This document shows positions 1 to 7,850 of a stretch of DNA of 23,582 nt, piece after piece (the stretch's first letter is position 1; every line of letters starts with the position of its first letter). Source of the stretch: CBDULX01 sp965368175 (GTDB lineage: Bacteria > Pseudomonadota > Gammaproteobacteria > SZUA-229). Both the position numbers and the translations under genes were made by a program. The stretch is taken from positions 1 through 23,582 of the forward strand of contig CBDULX010000022.1 of assembly GCA_965368175.1 (NCBI GenBank). Reading direction: 5' to 3'. The notes beneath the pieces were generated by a model. It saw only the letters and a list, made by a program, of their open reading frames with translations, was not told the DNA's origin and did not search any database.

Positions 1-71
1 GCCTGAATGATCGACTGGTTAACAAAATGTGTGAATTCGCCACACTGCGCAAAGCCAGCGGTATTAAATAA
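1..71 (+). CDS. C-terminal tail of an unidentified protein (partial)
   Basis: A reading frame is open from the left edge (first full codon at base 3) and ends at a TAA at 69-71. Its 22 codons read LNDRLVNK then MCEFATLRKASGIK. The mixed charged and hydrophobic composition looks like a genuine protein tail rather than random sequence, but it is too short to assign a family. It would be convergent with tpm, with the repeat element at 143-317 between the two stops. It could be a chance open frame. Confidence 0.45.
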   Translation, partial: LNDRLVNKMCEFATLRKASGIK

Positions 72-142
72 AATATGATAACTAAAACCTGACCTGATGT
101 TCAGCTGGAACAGGTATTAGCCAGAAATGGATATTTTTAAAT

Positions 143-317
143 TATAAGACTTTGACGCAAAGACGCAAAGACGCAAAGTTTATCTTATTAAGATCACTTT
201 AAGCAAACAAAAGTCCTTGTGGATATGTGGTACTTAGTTAGAGCGCATCCCTACAAAACCTCACAAGTTTCCTTTGCGTCTTTGCGTCAAAGATTTTGTC
301 TTTTAGATATAAGACTT
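143..317. repeat. Palindromic repeat element with ACGCAAAG tandem units
   Basis: A perfect 21-base inverted repeat pairs 150-170 with 272-292, separated by 101 bases. The left arm continues as three tandem copies of ACGCAAAG (155-162, 163-170, 171-178). The decamer TATAAGACTT occurs directly repeated at 143-152 and 308-317, bracketing the structure like a target-site duplication, although the right inverted arm ends 15 bases short of its copy. No reading frame is contained. It is probably a small non-autonomous mobile element or REP-like sequence, and its hairpin may also end transcription of the convergent genes on either side. Confidence 0.6.
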
Positions 318-332
318 ATATTAATAGTATGA

Positions 333-989
333 TTATAGTTTTTCCAGGCGATATACCGACTCGAACATATAATCCAGTCCTCGCTGTCTAAACCTGGGTT
401 GTTCATCGATGATATCGAGTTGCTGAAGTTTCTCTATTTTAAAATTCGAGGCATAAAGTTTATGAACGGCAGGCTCAGTCACTGAAAAAGGCGGGCCACT
501 CATCACAGCCTGATCATACTCCAGCGTTACCAGCAATACAGTAACCTGTTCAGGTGTAATGGATATCAGTTTATCAGCATATTTTTGTCTCATGGTTTCA
601 GGCAATGCAACCAGAGATGCGCGATCATAAATGGCCAGTACGTTGATAAGATCTTCCGATTTAAGATTAAAAAAATCTCCCTGTAAAATACTTATATTTT
701 CACTCTGATATCGATTAAATCGAGAGTCTTTGTGTATTTCGAAGCTTATCTGGTTTTCTTTAAAAAAACTCTCTACAGCCAGCTGACTGTATTCAATACC
801 CAAAACCTTATACGACTGGCTGGCGAGCCAGATCATGTCCAGTGATTTACCACAAAGCGGTACAAATACCTGACTTGCTGGTGCAAGATCGAGATTAGAG
901 AAATTTTTAATTAAGTGGCGATTGACTTCTTCCAAATGAAACCCTATCTGGTTTTCATGCCAACGTTGCTCCCAAAACTCCAGTTCCAT
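333..989 (-). CDS. tpm: Thiopurine S-methyltransferase family protein
   Basis: The 218-residue product is a SAM-dependent methyltransferase of the TPMT family, which methylates thiopurines. Bacterial members are also linked to selenium and tellurium methylation. The N-terminal FWEQRWHENQIGFH segment and the FVPLCGKSLDMIWLA stretch (about residues 42-56) are the family's cap helix and SAM-binding motif I, followed by VLGIEYSQLAV. Its length matches bacterial TPMTs of about 215-220 residues. The gene lies downstream of the comEA-like gene but is cut off from it by the terminator at 1041-1070, so it probably has its own weak promoter in 990-1040, where I see no convincing boxes. The physiological substrate here cannot be read from sequence. 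Confidence 0.92.
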   Translation of the reverse strand: MELEFWEQRWHENQIGFHLEEVNRHLIKNFSNLDLAPASQVFVPLCGKSLDMIWLASQSYKVLGIEYSQLAVESFFKENQISFEIHKDSRFNRYQSENISILQGDFFNLKSEDLINVLAIYDRASLVALPETMRQKYADKLISITPEQVTVLLVTLEYDQAVMSGPPFSVTEPAVHKLYASNFKIEKLQQLDIIDEQPRFRQRGLDYMFESVYRLEKL

Positions 990-1040
990 TCAACTTTACC
1001 TGTATACTTAAAAATATAATCATAAGAGAAAGACAGGCAA

Positions 1041-1070
1041 AAAAATACCCCGCTAGAGCGGGGTATTTTT
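1041..1070 (-). terminator. Strong intrinsic terminator, symmetric
   Basis: A perfect 13-base stem (1041-1053 with 1058-1070) encloses a TAGA loop. The GC core is ACCCCGC/GCGGGGT, with A and T runs on the two sides, so it can work in either direction. It lies 21 bases after the stop of the comEA-like gene and ends that transcript before tpm. Confidence 0.9.
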
Positions 1071-1090
1071 CATTACAAAAGATAGTTCCA

Positions 1091-1357
1091 TTATTTCTTG
1101 CTTAGAATAATATTCTCCTTGTTTTTTTCGATGGTTTTTGTGCTTATCCCTTTAACATTGGCCAGGTCATTCACCGACTTAAAACTACCATGAATCTTAC
1201 GGTAATCGATGATGGCCTGTGCCTTAGCAGCACCAACCCCATTCAGTTCAGCGGCCAGAGTACTAGCGTCCGCCGTGTTAATATTTACCTGACCCGCCCA
1301 GCTCCAGAACGACAGTGCAAGTAACAACATCCCTACAAATAGTTTTAAAGTTCTCAT
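1091..1357 (-). CDS. Secreted ComEA-like helix-hairpin-helix protein
   Basis: The 88-residue protein has a signal peptide (residues 1-21, hydrophobic LLLALSFW core, likely cleavage after SWA). A single ComEA-type domain follows: VNINTADASTLAAELNGVGAAK, then a second hairpin at FKSVNDLANVKGIS. Such domains bind double-stranded DNA non-specifically. In competent bacteria ComEA captures DNA in the periplasm, but many proteobacteria carry short orphan homologues like this one whose role is unproven. AAGGA lies 9 bases upstream of the ATG. It follows pyrF by 67 bases and is closed by the terminator at 1041-1070. No other competence gene is present, so natural transformation should not be inferred from this gene alone. 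Confidence 0.85.
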   Translation of the reverse strand: MRTLKLFVGMLLLALSFWSWAGQVNINTADASTLAAELNGVGAAKAQAIIDYRKIHGSFKSVNDLANVKGISTKTIEKNKENIILSKK

Positions 1358-1424
1358 TTCGCTCTTTTCCTTATCCTTGCGTTAATGGAAATAGAAGCAT
1401 AGCCAGTAATAATTCCATGATCAA

Positions 1425-2117
1425 TTAGCAAATTTCTGAATTTAGTGTACGTAAAATCCCTACAGGATCATCCGCCTGAGTAATGGGTCGGCCAATGACC
1501 AGATAGCTCGAGCCTGCCTGGATGGCATCTGCCGGCGTCATTATCCTGCGTTGATCATCTGCCTGAGAACCTGCCGGCCGTATACCTGGTGTTACCAGTA
1601 AAAACTCATCACCCAGACTTTGCCTCATGGATGAAGCTTCCTGTGCGGAGCAAACGACACCGTCAAGGCCTGAATTTTTGGCCATAGAAGCTAATTTAAC
1701 GGCCATGCAGGAAGCCGTTTGATTAATGCCCATTTCCTGTAAATCCGCATCTGACATGCTGGTCAGGATGGTGACTGCAATGAGGCGGGGCTTTACAGTT
1801 CTAGTGGCAACTGCTTCAGCAGCGGCTTCCATCATTCTACGGCCACCCAGGGCATGTACATTCAACATCCAGACGCCTAAATCCGCAGCTACAGAACAGG
1901 CTCTGGCGACTGTATTCGGGATATCATGGTATTTCAGATCAAGAAAAACCTGGAAATCACGGTTATGCAATTTTTCTATAAATGCAGGGCCTAAAAATGT
2001 AAACATTTCTTTGCCTACTTTTAAACGGCAAAGAGTTGAATCCAGTTTATCAACCAGTTCAAGTGCTGATTTTTCATCAGGATAATCCAGGGCTACAATA
2101 ATTTTGGGATCAGTCAT
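1425..2117 (-). CDS. pyrF: Orotidine 5'-phosphate decarboxylase
   Basis: This enzyme converts OMP to UMP, the last step of de novo pyrimidine synthesis. The 230-residue protein shows the substrate-binding start IIVALDYP (residues 6-13), the Lys in LKVGKEMF, and the catalytic signature FLDLKYHDIPNTV with Asp60, Lys62 and Asp65. GIRP near residue 179 and the C-terminal YLVIGRPIT phosphate loop are also present. Its length fits the family (about 230-245). The ATG lies inside the end of lapB (8-base overlap), so the two are translationally coupled, as in the common lapA-lapB-pyrF order of gammaproteobacteria. Confidence 0.97.
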   Translation of the reverse strand: MTDPKIIVALDYPDEKSALELVDKLDSTLCRLKVGKEMFTFLGPAFIEKLHNRDFQVFLDLKYHDIPNTVARACSVAADLGVWMLNVHALGGRRMMEAAAEAVATRTVKPRLIAVTILTSMSDADLQEMGINQTASCMAVKLASMAKNSGLDGVVCSAQEASSMRQSLGDEFLLVTPGIRPAGSQADDQRRIMTPADAIQAGSSYLVIGRPITQADDPVGILRTLNSEIC

Positions 2118-3276
2118 TTATTTTTTCATTTAATTTCGGTTTCATACCACCCCAGGTATGACAACTAGGACACAACCAATATAATGTATTTGCGGAATAT
2201 CCACAGATGCTACATTGAAAATCTGGCTTTTTCTTAATCATTACATCAAGGACCTGGGGTAAAAAATCATCCGTATCATCATTTTTCTGTTTTAATTCCA
2301 GAGTCTTTTTCATGCCTTCCAGTGACGGTTTTTCGATCACCGCCCTGGCAAGATAATCATGGGCAGCCTGTTTGCCGTATATTTCGTTAATCAAATCTGA
2401 TAAATATGGAATGAACGAGATATTCTCATAGCTCCGTTCCATCGATTTAAGGTAAGTAATGAGTGATTTCAGATTAGACTGGCTACGATAACATTCAGCC
2501 AGCATATCAATAACCAGTGGCATGAATTCAATATTCTGAAACTCGACCTGTTGTAAAAAGCGAATTGCCCGTTTATGTGCGCCTCTGTCCATGGCAATCA
2601 AGCCGAGAATTATAGAGGCACGAACACAATTTTCATCTTCAGACAATGCCTGTGTGGCCAGGGATTCTGCCATTTTACCATCACCATTAGCCTGAGCCTG
2701 TTCACTTAATTCACAGAAATACTGTGCAATGACAGGTCTTAGATTTTCTTTACTTTTACGCTGATAGCGTCTGGCAATATTGATGGCAGCATTCCATTCA
2801 TGCTCCTGCTGATAGATACTCATCAGGTACTTCAGCGCATCCTGAGCGAAGTTATCATCTTTTAATACTTCATTAAAAAGACCTTCAGCACGGTCCAGCC
2901 ATCCCGATAGTTGATAATCCCGTGCCAGTTCCAGTAATACACGGGATTTGTATTCCTGAGGCAGAGAAGGTCTGGCTAATAAACTTTGGTGTAATTTAAT
3001 TGATTTGTCGAGTTCGCCCTTTCTGCGGAAAATAGTGCCAAGTGCGAGACTGGTATCAATAGTTTCCCAATCCACTTCAACAAGTTTTAGAAATATATCA
3101 AGAGCCTTATCCTGCTCATCATTAAGCAAATAATTGAGGCCCTGAAAATAGTCATTGGAAAAACGCAGTTGATGACGAGTTTTTTTACTTCTTCTACGGG
3201 CAAAGATAAAACCCAGCAGGAATGCCAGTATAACCAGCAATCCTATCAAATCCAGTTGCGCAAGTTGTTCTATCAC
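2110..3276 (-). CDS. lapB: Lipopolysaccharide assembly protein LapB (TPR and rubredoxin-type metal domain)
   Basis: LapB (YciM) is an inner-membrane protein that promotes FtsH degradation of LpxC and so sets the rate of lipopolysaccharide synthesis. The 388 residues match the E. coli length (389). An N-terminal membrane helix (about 10-26, IGLLVILAFLLGFIFA) is followed by basic residues, then about nine TPR-like helical repeats. A C-terminal rubredoxin-type zinc/iron knuckle has Cys355, Cys358, Cys369 and Cys372 (CSICGY and CPSCHTWGG). The start is a GTG two bases after the lapA stop, so coupling to lapA is likely. It overlaps pyrF by 8 bases. Confidence 0.95.
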   Translation of the reverse strand: MIEQLAQLDLIGLLVILAFLLGFIFARRRSKKTRHQLRFSNDYFQGLNYLLNDEQDKALDIFLKLVEVDWETIDTSLALGTIFRRKGELDKSIKLHQSLLARPSLPQEYKSRVLLELARDYQLSGWLDRAEGLFNEVLKDDNFAQDALKYLMSIYQQEHEWNAAINIARRYQRKSKENLRPVIAQYFCELSEQAQANGDGKMAESLATQALSEDENCVRASIILGLIAMDRGAHKRAIRFLQQVEFQNIEFMPLVIDMLAECYRSQSNLKSLITYLKSMERSYENISFIPYLSDLINEIYGKQAAHDYLARAVIEKPSLEGMKKTLELKQKNDDTDDFLPQVLDVMIKKKPDFQCSICGYSANTLYWLCPSCHTWGGMKPKLNEKIND

Positions 3277-3278
3277 TG

Positions 3279-3554
3279 CTAATCAGACTTCAGAAAATCA
3301 GACAATCCACTCATCGTCTGAGTTTGTTTAATGAGTTTACGGATTTTATTTTTTTGCAGTAAGACCACAAAAATATTAATTAAAAAGCCGATAATTATGC
3401 CCAGCAAAGTACAGACCAGTATGATTGCTGCCAACGGTATATTGAATTGTGCCACAAAAAAATCGATGCTTACCAAACCTGCATTCCTGTAAGCAAAAGT
3501 AGCAATAATAACTATGATGGGAATGGATACCAACAGATATATGAAGCGCATCAT
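3279..3554 (-). CDS. lapA: Lipopolysaccharide assembly protein LapA (DUF1049)
   Basis: A 91-residue inner-membrane protein of the LapA/YciS family. Two hydrophobic helices (about residues 3-22 and 41-66) are separated by the short VSIDFFVAQFNIPLA connector typical of DUF1049, and a basic, charged C-terminal tail (KNKIRKLIKQ) faces the cytoplasm. It works with LapB, which starts 2 bases after its stop. The ATG is doubled (MM) and either could be used. The gene follows ihfB by 52 bases. Confidence 0.9.
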   Translation of the reverse strand: MMRFIYLLVSIPIIVIIATFAYRNAGLVSIDFFVAQFNIPLAAIILVCTLLGIIIGFLINIFVVLLQKNKIRKLIKQTQTMSGLSDFLKSD

Positions 3555-3606
3555 CTTAATGCTCCTAGTGGTATCATATAAGGGTTGTTGTTAAATAAAC
3601 CTGGTG

Positions 3607-3933
3607 TTAGTCCTGATTCTGAATCGAGTTATTTACTCGTTCTCTTAATTCTTTACCCGGTTTGAAGTGAGGTACATGCTTGCCTGGTAAAGACACTGAA
3701 TCGCCAGTTTTAGGATTACGCCCAGCTCTAGGTGGACGAAAATGAAGACTGAAACTACCAAAGCCACGGATTTCTATCCGATCTCCATTAGCTAATGAAT
3801 GACTCATTTGTTCCAGCAGGCTTTTTACAGCCAGTTCGACATCCTTATATGCAAGATGACTTTGTTTGCGAGCCATGAGCTCAATTAGCTCAGATTTCAT
3901 CATTGACTTCATAGCCGAATCATCAGACATCAT
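3607..3933 (-). CDS. ihfB: Integration host factor subunit beta
   Basis: This is one half of the IHF heterodimer, which bends DNA sharply at specific sites for recombination, replication and transcription. The HU/IHF fold is complete: MKSELIELMARKQSH helix, IEIRGFGSFSLH core, and the DNA-intercalating arm with GRNPKTG (Pro74 here). The KHVPHFKPGKELRERV C-terminus is the beta-type ending. The frame starts 11 residues before the position where E. coli IhfB begins. GGGGA lies 5 bases before the upstream ATG, whereas no clear ribosome site precedes the internal ATG at 3903 or 3900, so the longer form may be real. It sits between rpsA and lapA, as in many gammaproteobacteria. Confidence 0.95.
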   Translation of the reverse strand: MMSDDSAMKSMMKSELIELMARKQSHLAYKDVELAVKSLLEQMSHSLANGDRIEIRGFGSFSLHFRPPRAGRNPKTGDSVSLPGKHVPHFKPGKELRERVNNSIQNQD

Positions 3934-3987
3934 CTATTTCCCCGTTAATAAATGGTCGTCCCTGACCATATCAATTTTCTTCAATTG

Positions 3988-5664
3988 CTATTCTTTATTA
4001 GCATCCATTTGCTCTTTCAGCAAATCACCCAGTGTAGTAGCAGGTGCAGGCGCAGATTTAGAATAATCTTTCATCGCTTTTGCTTCGTCATCAGCATCTT
4101 TTGCTTTAATAGACAGATTGATTGTACGGCTCTTACGATCGACACCAATAAACTTGGCCTCAACCTCTTCACCCACTTTCAGAATGCTTCGCGCATCTTC
4201 TACACGATCACGAGAAAGTTCTGATGCACGTAATGTGCCTTCAATACCATCACCTAAATCTATTATAGCTGCTTTTGCGTCAACTTCTTTAACAGTTCCT
4301 TTTACAAAGCTGCCTTTATCATTAGCGGCAACAAAGTTTGAGAACGGATCCTGTTCCATCTGTTTTACACCCAGTGAAATGCGTTCACGCTCAGGGTCGA
4401 TAGAAAGTACAACGGCTTCCAGTTCATCACCTTTCTTGTAATTGTGAACCACTTCTTCACCGGTAGTTTCCCAGGCGATATCAGACAGGTGAACCAGGCC
4501 ATCAATACCACCGTCGAGACCAACGAAGATACCAAAGTCAGTAATAGATTTGATCTTACCGCTAACTTTGTCACCTTTGTTATGAGTAGTACCAAACTCA
4601 TCCCATGGATTAGGTGTGCATTGTTTCATGCCCAGAGAGATACGACGACGTTCTTCGTCGATATCCAGGATCATAACTTCTACTTCATCACCCAGAGCAA
4701 CCATTTTCGCCGGGTTAACATTCTTGTTAGTCCAGTCCATTTCAGATACATGAACCAGGCCTTCAACTCCGTCTTCGATTTCAACGAAACAGCCATAATC
4801 AGTGATATTACTGATCTTGCCGCGTAGATGTGAACCTTCGGGATAACGACGTGCAATAGCTGACCATGGATCATCACCCAGCTGTTTCAGACCCAGTGAA
4901 ACACGGTTACGCTCTTTATCGAATTTAAGAACAACCACTTCGATTTCCTGACCGACTTCAACAATTTCTGAAGGATGTTTAACACGTTTCCAGGCCATGT
5001 CGGTGATATGTAACAGACCATCAATACCACCCAGGTCAAGGAATGCACCATAGTCAGTAAGATTTTTAACAATACCTTTTACGCTCTTGCCCTCTTCCAG
5101 GCTACCCAGTAACTGCTCACGTTCAACGCTGTATTCAGATTCAACAACAGCACGGCGAGATACAACAACATTGTTACGTTTTTGATCAAGCTTGATAACT
5201 TTAAATTCAAGCTCTTTGCCTTCCAGGTAAGAAGTATCACGCACCGGGCGTACATCAACCAGTGAACCTGGCAGGAATGCACGTATATCACCCATCTCTA
5301 CAGTAAAGCCACCCTTTACCTTACCTGTGATGGTACCAGTGATAATTTCATCAGCTTCATGTGCCGCTTCAAGTACAATCCAGGCTTTAGCACGTTTAGC
5401 TTTATCGCGAGACAGACGGGTTTCACCCCAGCCATCTTCAATTGCTTCTAAAACAATTTCAACATCGTCGCCAACATTTACTTCCAGTTCACCAGCATCA
5501 TTATAAAACTGTGATTCAGGAATAACGCCTTCAGATTTAAGGCCAGCGGCAACAGTGACGTAACCGTCACGAATATCAACAATCGTACCATTCATGATGG
5601 TACCGACGTTCATTTCAGTGGTTTGTAAACTTTGTTCGAAAAGTTCTGCAAAACTTTCAGTCAT
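3988..5664 (-). CDS. rpsA: 30S ribosomal protein S1
   Basis: S1 recruits mRNA to the 30S subunit and unfolds structured leaders. The 558-residue protein has six S1 RNA-binding repeats at about residues 20-87, 105-171, 190-260, 275-347, 362-434 and 450-520. The last four carry the DYGAF, DYGCF, DFGIF and AAIID beta-strand signatures. Length matches E. coli S1 (557). The 135-base gap after cmk gives room for a separate promoter, and a TGTTATACA extended -10-like sequence lies at 5689-5697 on this strand. The ATG is preceded by an A/T-rich leader whose nearest GGA is 11 bases away. A weak ribosome site is known for rpsA in E. coli, where S1 represses its own translation. Confidence 0.98.
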   Translation of the reverse strand: MTESFAELFEQSLQTTEMNVGTIMNGTIVDIRDGYVTVAAGLKSEGVIPESQFYNDAGELEVNVGDDVEIVLEAIEDGWGETRLSRDKAKRAKAWIVLEAAHEADEIITGTITGKVKGGFTVEMGDIRAFLPGSLVDVRPVRDTSYLEGKELEFKVIKLDQKRNNVVVSRRAVVESEYSVEREQLLGSLEEGKSVKGIVKNLTDYGAFLDLGGIDGLLHITDMAWKRVKHPSEIVEVGQEIEVVVLKFDKERNRVSLGLKQLGDDPWSAIARRYPEGSHLRGKISNITDYGCFVEIEDGVEGLVHVSEMDWTNKNVNPAKMVALGDEVEVMILDIDEERRRISLGMKQCTPNPWDEFGTTHNKGDKVSGKIKSITDFGIFVGLDGGIDGLVHLSDIAWETTGEEVVHNYKKGDELEAVVLSIDPERERISLGVKQMEQDPFSNFVAANDKGSFVKGTVKEVDAKAAIIDLGDGIEGTLRASELSRDRVEDARSILKVGEEVEAKFIGVDRKSRTINLSIKAKDADDEAKAMKDYSKSAPAPATTLGDLLKEQMDANKE

Positions 5665-5766
5665 TAGAGATAAAATCCAGAAATTAACTGTATAACATGT
5701 AACCAGGTTGATCAGTATTCAGGCTTGATCGTATGCGTTATACAGGGTTGTGAGTTAAACATCACC

Positions 5767-5782
5767 CGGACCACCAGGTCCG
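5767..5782 (-). other. Hairpin between cmk and rpsA
   Basis: CGGACC (5767-5772) and GGTCCG (5777-5782) form a perfect 6-base GC-rich stem around an ACCA loop, 18 bases after the cmk stop. There is no T-run after it on the minus strand, so a classical intrinsic terminator is unlikely. An RNA-stability or processing element separating cmk from rpsA fits better. The role is inferred. Confidence 0.4.
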
Positions 5783-5799
5783 AGCACCATTGTAGTTTG

Positions 5800-6471
5800 T
5801 CAGATCGAAAACCGCTGTTTTGCCAGTTCCAGTACTTTTGAGCTAACCTGTTCGATCGTCATTTCTGTCGTATCAAGCATGATTGCATCAGCAGCAGGTT
5901 TTAAGGGCGAAACCTCTCGATTGGCATCCTGTTCATCTCGTGCCCTGAGATCGGCCACGAGATCCGGAAGGTTAGCATTAATTCCCTTTTGTTTCAACTG
6001 GTTATATCGTCTTTTAGCTCTTTCTTCGCAACTGGCTGTCATAAATACCTTAAGTCCTGCTTGCGGGAACACCGTTGTACCCATATCACGGCCATCCGCC
6101 ACCAGCCCGGGCGGCTGTTCAAAAGCACGCTGTCGCTCCAGTAAAGCCGCTCGCACCCCTTGCATAGCCGCTATTTTAGATGCCTTCATACCCATAGCTT
6201 CCTCACGAATAGCTTCGCTAACATCCTGATTTTCAAGATATATACTGAGACCACCCTCCCCGGGTTCGAACCTGACATCCAGGTCCAGAGCAATTTTTTC
6301 CAGTGACGCTTCATCGTCCAGGGAAAGATTGTTCCGGCTAGCCGCCAGTGCGGTGAGGCGATAGAGGGAGCCACTGTCCAGTATGTGCCAGCCCAGCGCT
6401 TCAGCAACATTCTGACTGATGGTACCTTTGCCCGCACCACTGGGACCATCGATGGTCAGTACCGCGGGCAT
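5800..6471 (-). CDS. cmk: Cytidylate kinase
   Basis: This enzyme phosphorylates CMP and dCMP with ATP. The 223 residues show the P-loop GPSGAGKGT (9-17), the LDSGSLYRLTAL NMP-binding motif, the DGRDMGTTVFP segment, and the lid with RRYNQLK and ARDEQDANREVSPLKPA. Length is normal for the bacterial family. It starts 2 bases after the aroA stop, so it is translationally linked to aroA, an arrangement also seen in Pseudomonas. The rpsA gene follows after 135 bases. Confidence 0.97.
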   Translation of the reverse strand: MPAVLTIDGPSGAGKGTISQNVAEALGWHILDSGSLYRLTALAASRNNLSLDDEASLEKIALDLDVRFEPGEGGLSIYLENQDVSEAIREEAMGMKASKIAAMQGVRAALLERQRAFEQPPGLVADGRDMGTTVFPQAGLKVFMTASCEERAKRRYNQLKQKGINANLPDLVADLRARDEQDANREVSPLKPAADAIMLDTTEMTIEQVSSKVLELAKQRFSI

Positions 6472-6473
6472 AT

Positions 6474-7790
6474 CTAAACCTCCTCCGCGGTAATATTGAT
6501 ACCGACTTTGTTCGCCAGGGCAACAAAACCGGGGAACGAGGTGTTCACATTTTCACAGTCTTCAATAAGAACAGGGCCACTGGCATTTAGCCCGGCCATA
6601 GTAAAAGCCATGGCAATACGATGATCATCCCGGCTGTGTACCTTGCCACCGTGAATATCGCCTCCCTGGATGATCATGCCATCCGCAGTCGGTGTGGCCT
6701 TCACACCCAGAATCTGCAAGCCATCGGCCATTACCTGAATGCGATCAGATTCTTTAACGCGCAGTTCTTCTGCACCGCTAACAACTGTTTCACCCTCAGC
6801 GCAGGCAGCAGCAACAAATAACACCGGAAACTCATCAATAGCCAGAGGCACCAGATGTTCGGGGACATGAATGCCTTTTAATCGACTGCTGGTTATCCGG
6901 ATATCGGCCACGGGCTCTCCACCGACTTCACGCTGGTTTAATAATTCAATATTGGCACCCATCAAACGAAGGATTTCGATCACCCCGGTACGGGTCGGAT
7001 TTATGCCTACGTGTTCCAGGGTAATATCCGAACCCTCGGCAATACTCGCCCCCACCATATAAAAAGCGGACGATGATATATCGGCAGGTACATCGATATC
7101 GCAGGCGCTTAGACGGCCGCCACCCGTAAGACAAATTCGATTAGCCTTAGTCGTTACGGTATAACCATAGGCTCGGAGCATGCGTTCGGTATGGTCCCGG
7201 GTGGTTGCTGGTTCCGTTACACAGGTAGTGCCTTTCGCATAAAGACCGGCCAGTAACAGACAGGATTTAACCTGGGCACTGGCCATAGGCATATCGTAGT
7301 CAATACCTTTCAAAGACTGAGCACCGTGGATTTTGAGCGGTGGTTTGCCACCTTCAGCTGTATCCACTTTGGCCCCCATCAGAGCCAGTGGATCGGTAAC
7401 CCGTTTCATGGGACGTTTAGATAAGGAGCGGTCACCGGTCAGCGTAAGATCAAAAGCCTGCCCGGACAGCAAACCGGACATTAAACGCATCGAGGTGCCG
7501 GAATTACCCAGGTCCAGCGGCTGTTTTGGTGCTTTTAATCCATCTATTCCTGCACCGTGGATAGTAACCTGGCCCTGGGCATCGGGGCCTTCGATGTTAA
7601 CGCCCATAGCACGGAATGCCCGCAGCGTATTCAGGCTGTCTTCACCCTGAAGAAAACCGCTGACATGGCTGATGCCATCGGCAATCGAGCCAAACATGAT
7701 GGAGCGATGGGATATTGATTTATCCCCGGGTACACGAAAATGACCGGATAAGCGACCACCGGGCTCAACTATAAAATTAACCTGGGACAT
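6474..7790 (-). CDS. aroA: 3-phosphoshikimate 1-carboxyvinyltransferase (EPSP synthase)
   Basis: AroA joins PEP to shikimate-3-phosphate, the sixth step of the shikimate pathway and the target of glyphosate. The 438 residues contain the PGDKSISHRS substrate loop (21-30), LGNSGTSMRLM (94-104), DRSLSKRPM, PMASAQVKS, TRDHTERML, ELRVKESDRI and DDHRIAMAF. From memory, the middle motifs (DRSLSKRPM, PMASAQVKS, INPTRTG) look closer to the Bacillus/Agrobacterium CP4 type than to E. coli AroA. The active-site loop has Gly-Thr-Ser rather than the CP4 Ala-Thr-Gly, so tolerance cannot be inferred. In Pseudomonas aroA is fused to tyrA; here it stands alone, with a membrane gene between the two. Confidence 0.97.
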   Translation of the reverse strand: MSQVNFIVEPGGRLSGHFRVPGDKSISHRSIMFGSIADGISHVSGFLQGEDSLNTLRAFRAMGVNIEGPDAQGQVTIHGAGIDGLKAPKQPLDLGNSGTSMRLMSGLLSGQAFDLTLTGDRSLSKRPMKRVTDPLALMGAKVDTAEGGKPPLKIHGAQSLKGIDYDMPMASAQVKSCLLLAGLYAKGTTCVTEPATTRDHTERMLRAYGYTVTTKANRICLTGGGRLSACDIDVPADISSSAFYMVGASIAEGSDITLEHVGINPTRTGVIEILRLMGANIELLNQREVGGEPVADIRITSSRLKGIHVPEHLVPLAIDEFPVLFVAAACAEGETVVSGAEELRVKESDRIQVMADGLQILGVKATPTADGMIIQGGDIHGGKVHSRDDHRIAMAFTMAGLNASGPVLIEDCENVNTSFPGFVALANKVGINITAEEV

Positions 7791-7821
7791 TCAATCTACT
7801 CATTCTAATGATAATTAAACT

Positions 7822-7850
7822 GGGGAGCCTCTATTCAATCAGAGGCCCCC
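7822..7850 (-). terminator. Possible weak terminator or attenuator hairpin before aroA
   Basis: GGGG-A-GCCTCT (7822-7832) pairs with AGAGGC-CCCC (7841-7850) around an 8-base loop, with one bulged A. The stem spans the stop codon of the CopD-like gene. On the minus strand it is followed by AGTTTAATT rather than a pure T-run, so read-through into aroA is likely. It may moderate expression of aroA and the genes beyond it. Confidence 0.4.

Noticed and set aside
155..178. Three tandem 8-base units as a possible CRISPR or iteron array
   Set aside because: The units are contiguous with no spacers, too few, and part of an inverted-repeat element; no cas or replication gene is nearby.
1091..1357. Reading the ComEA-like gene as evidence of natural competence
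   Set aside because: Only a single short orphan helix-hairpin-helix protein is present, with no other competence genes in the window.
3952..5291. Several long open frames on both strands inside rpsA
   Set aside because: They are alternative frames of a strongly conserved six-repeat gene; none shows a domain or ribosome site.
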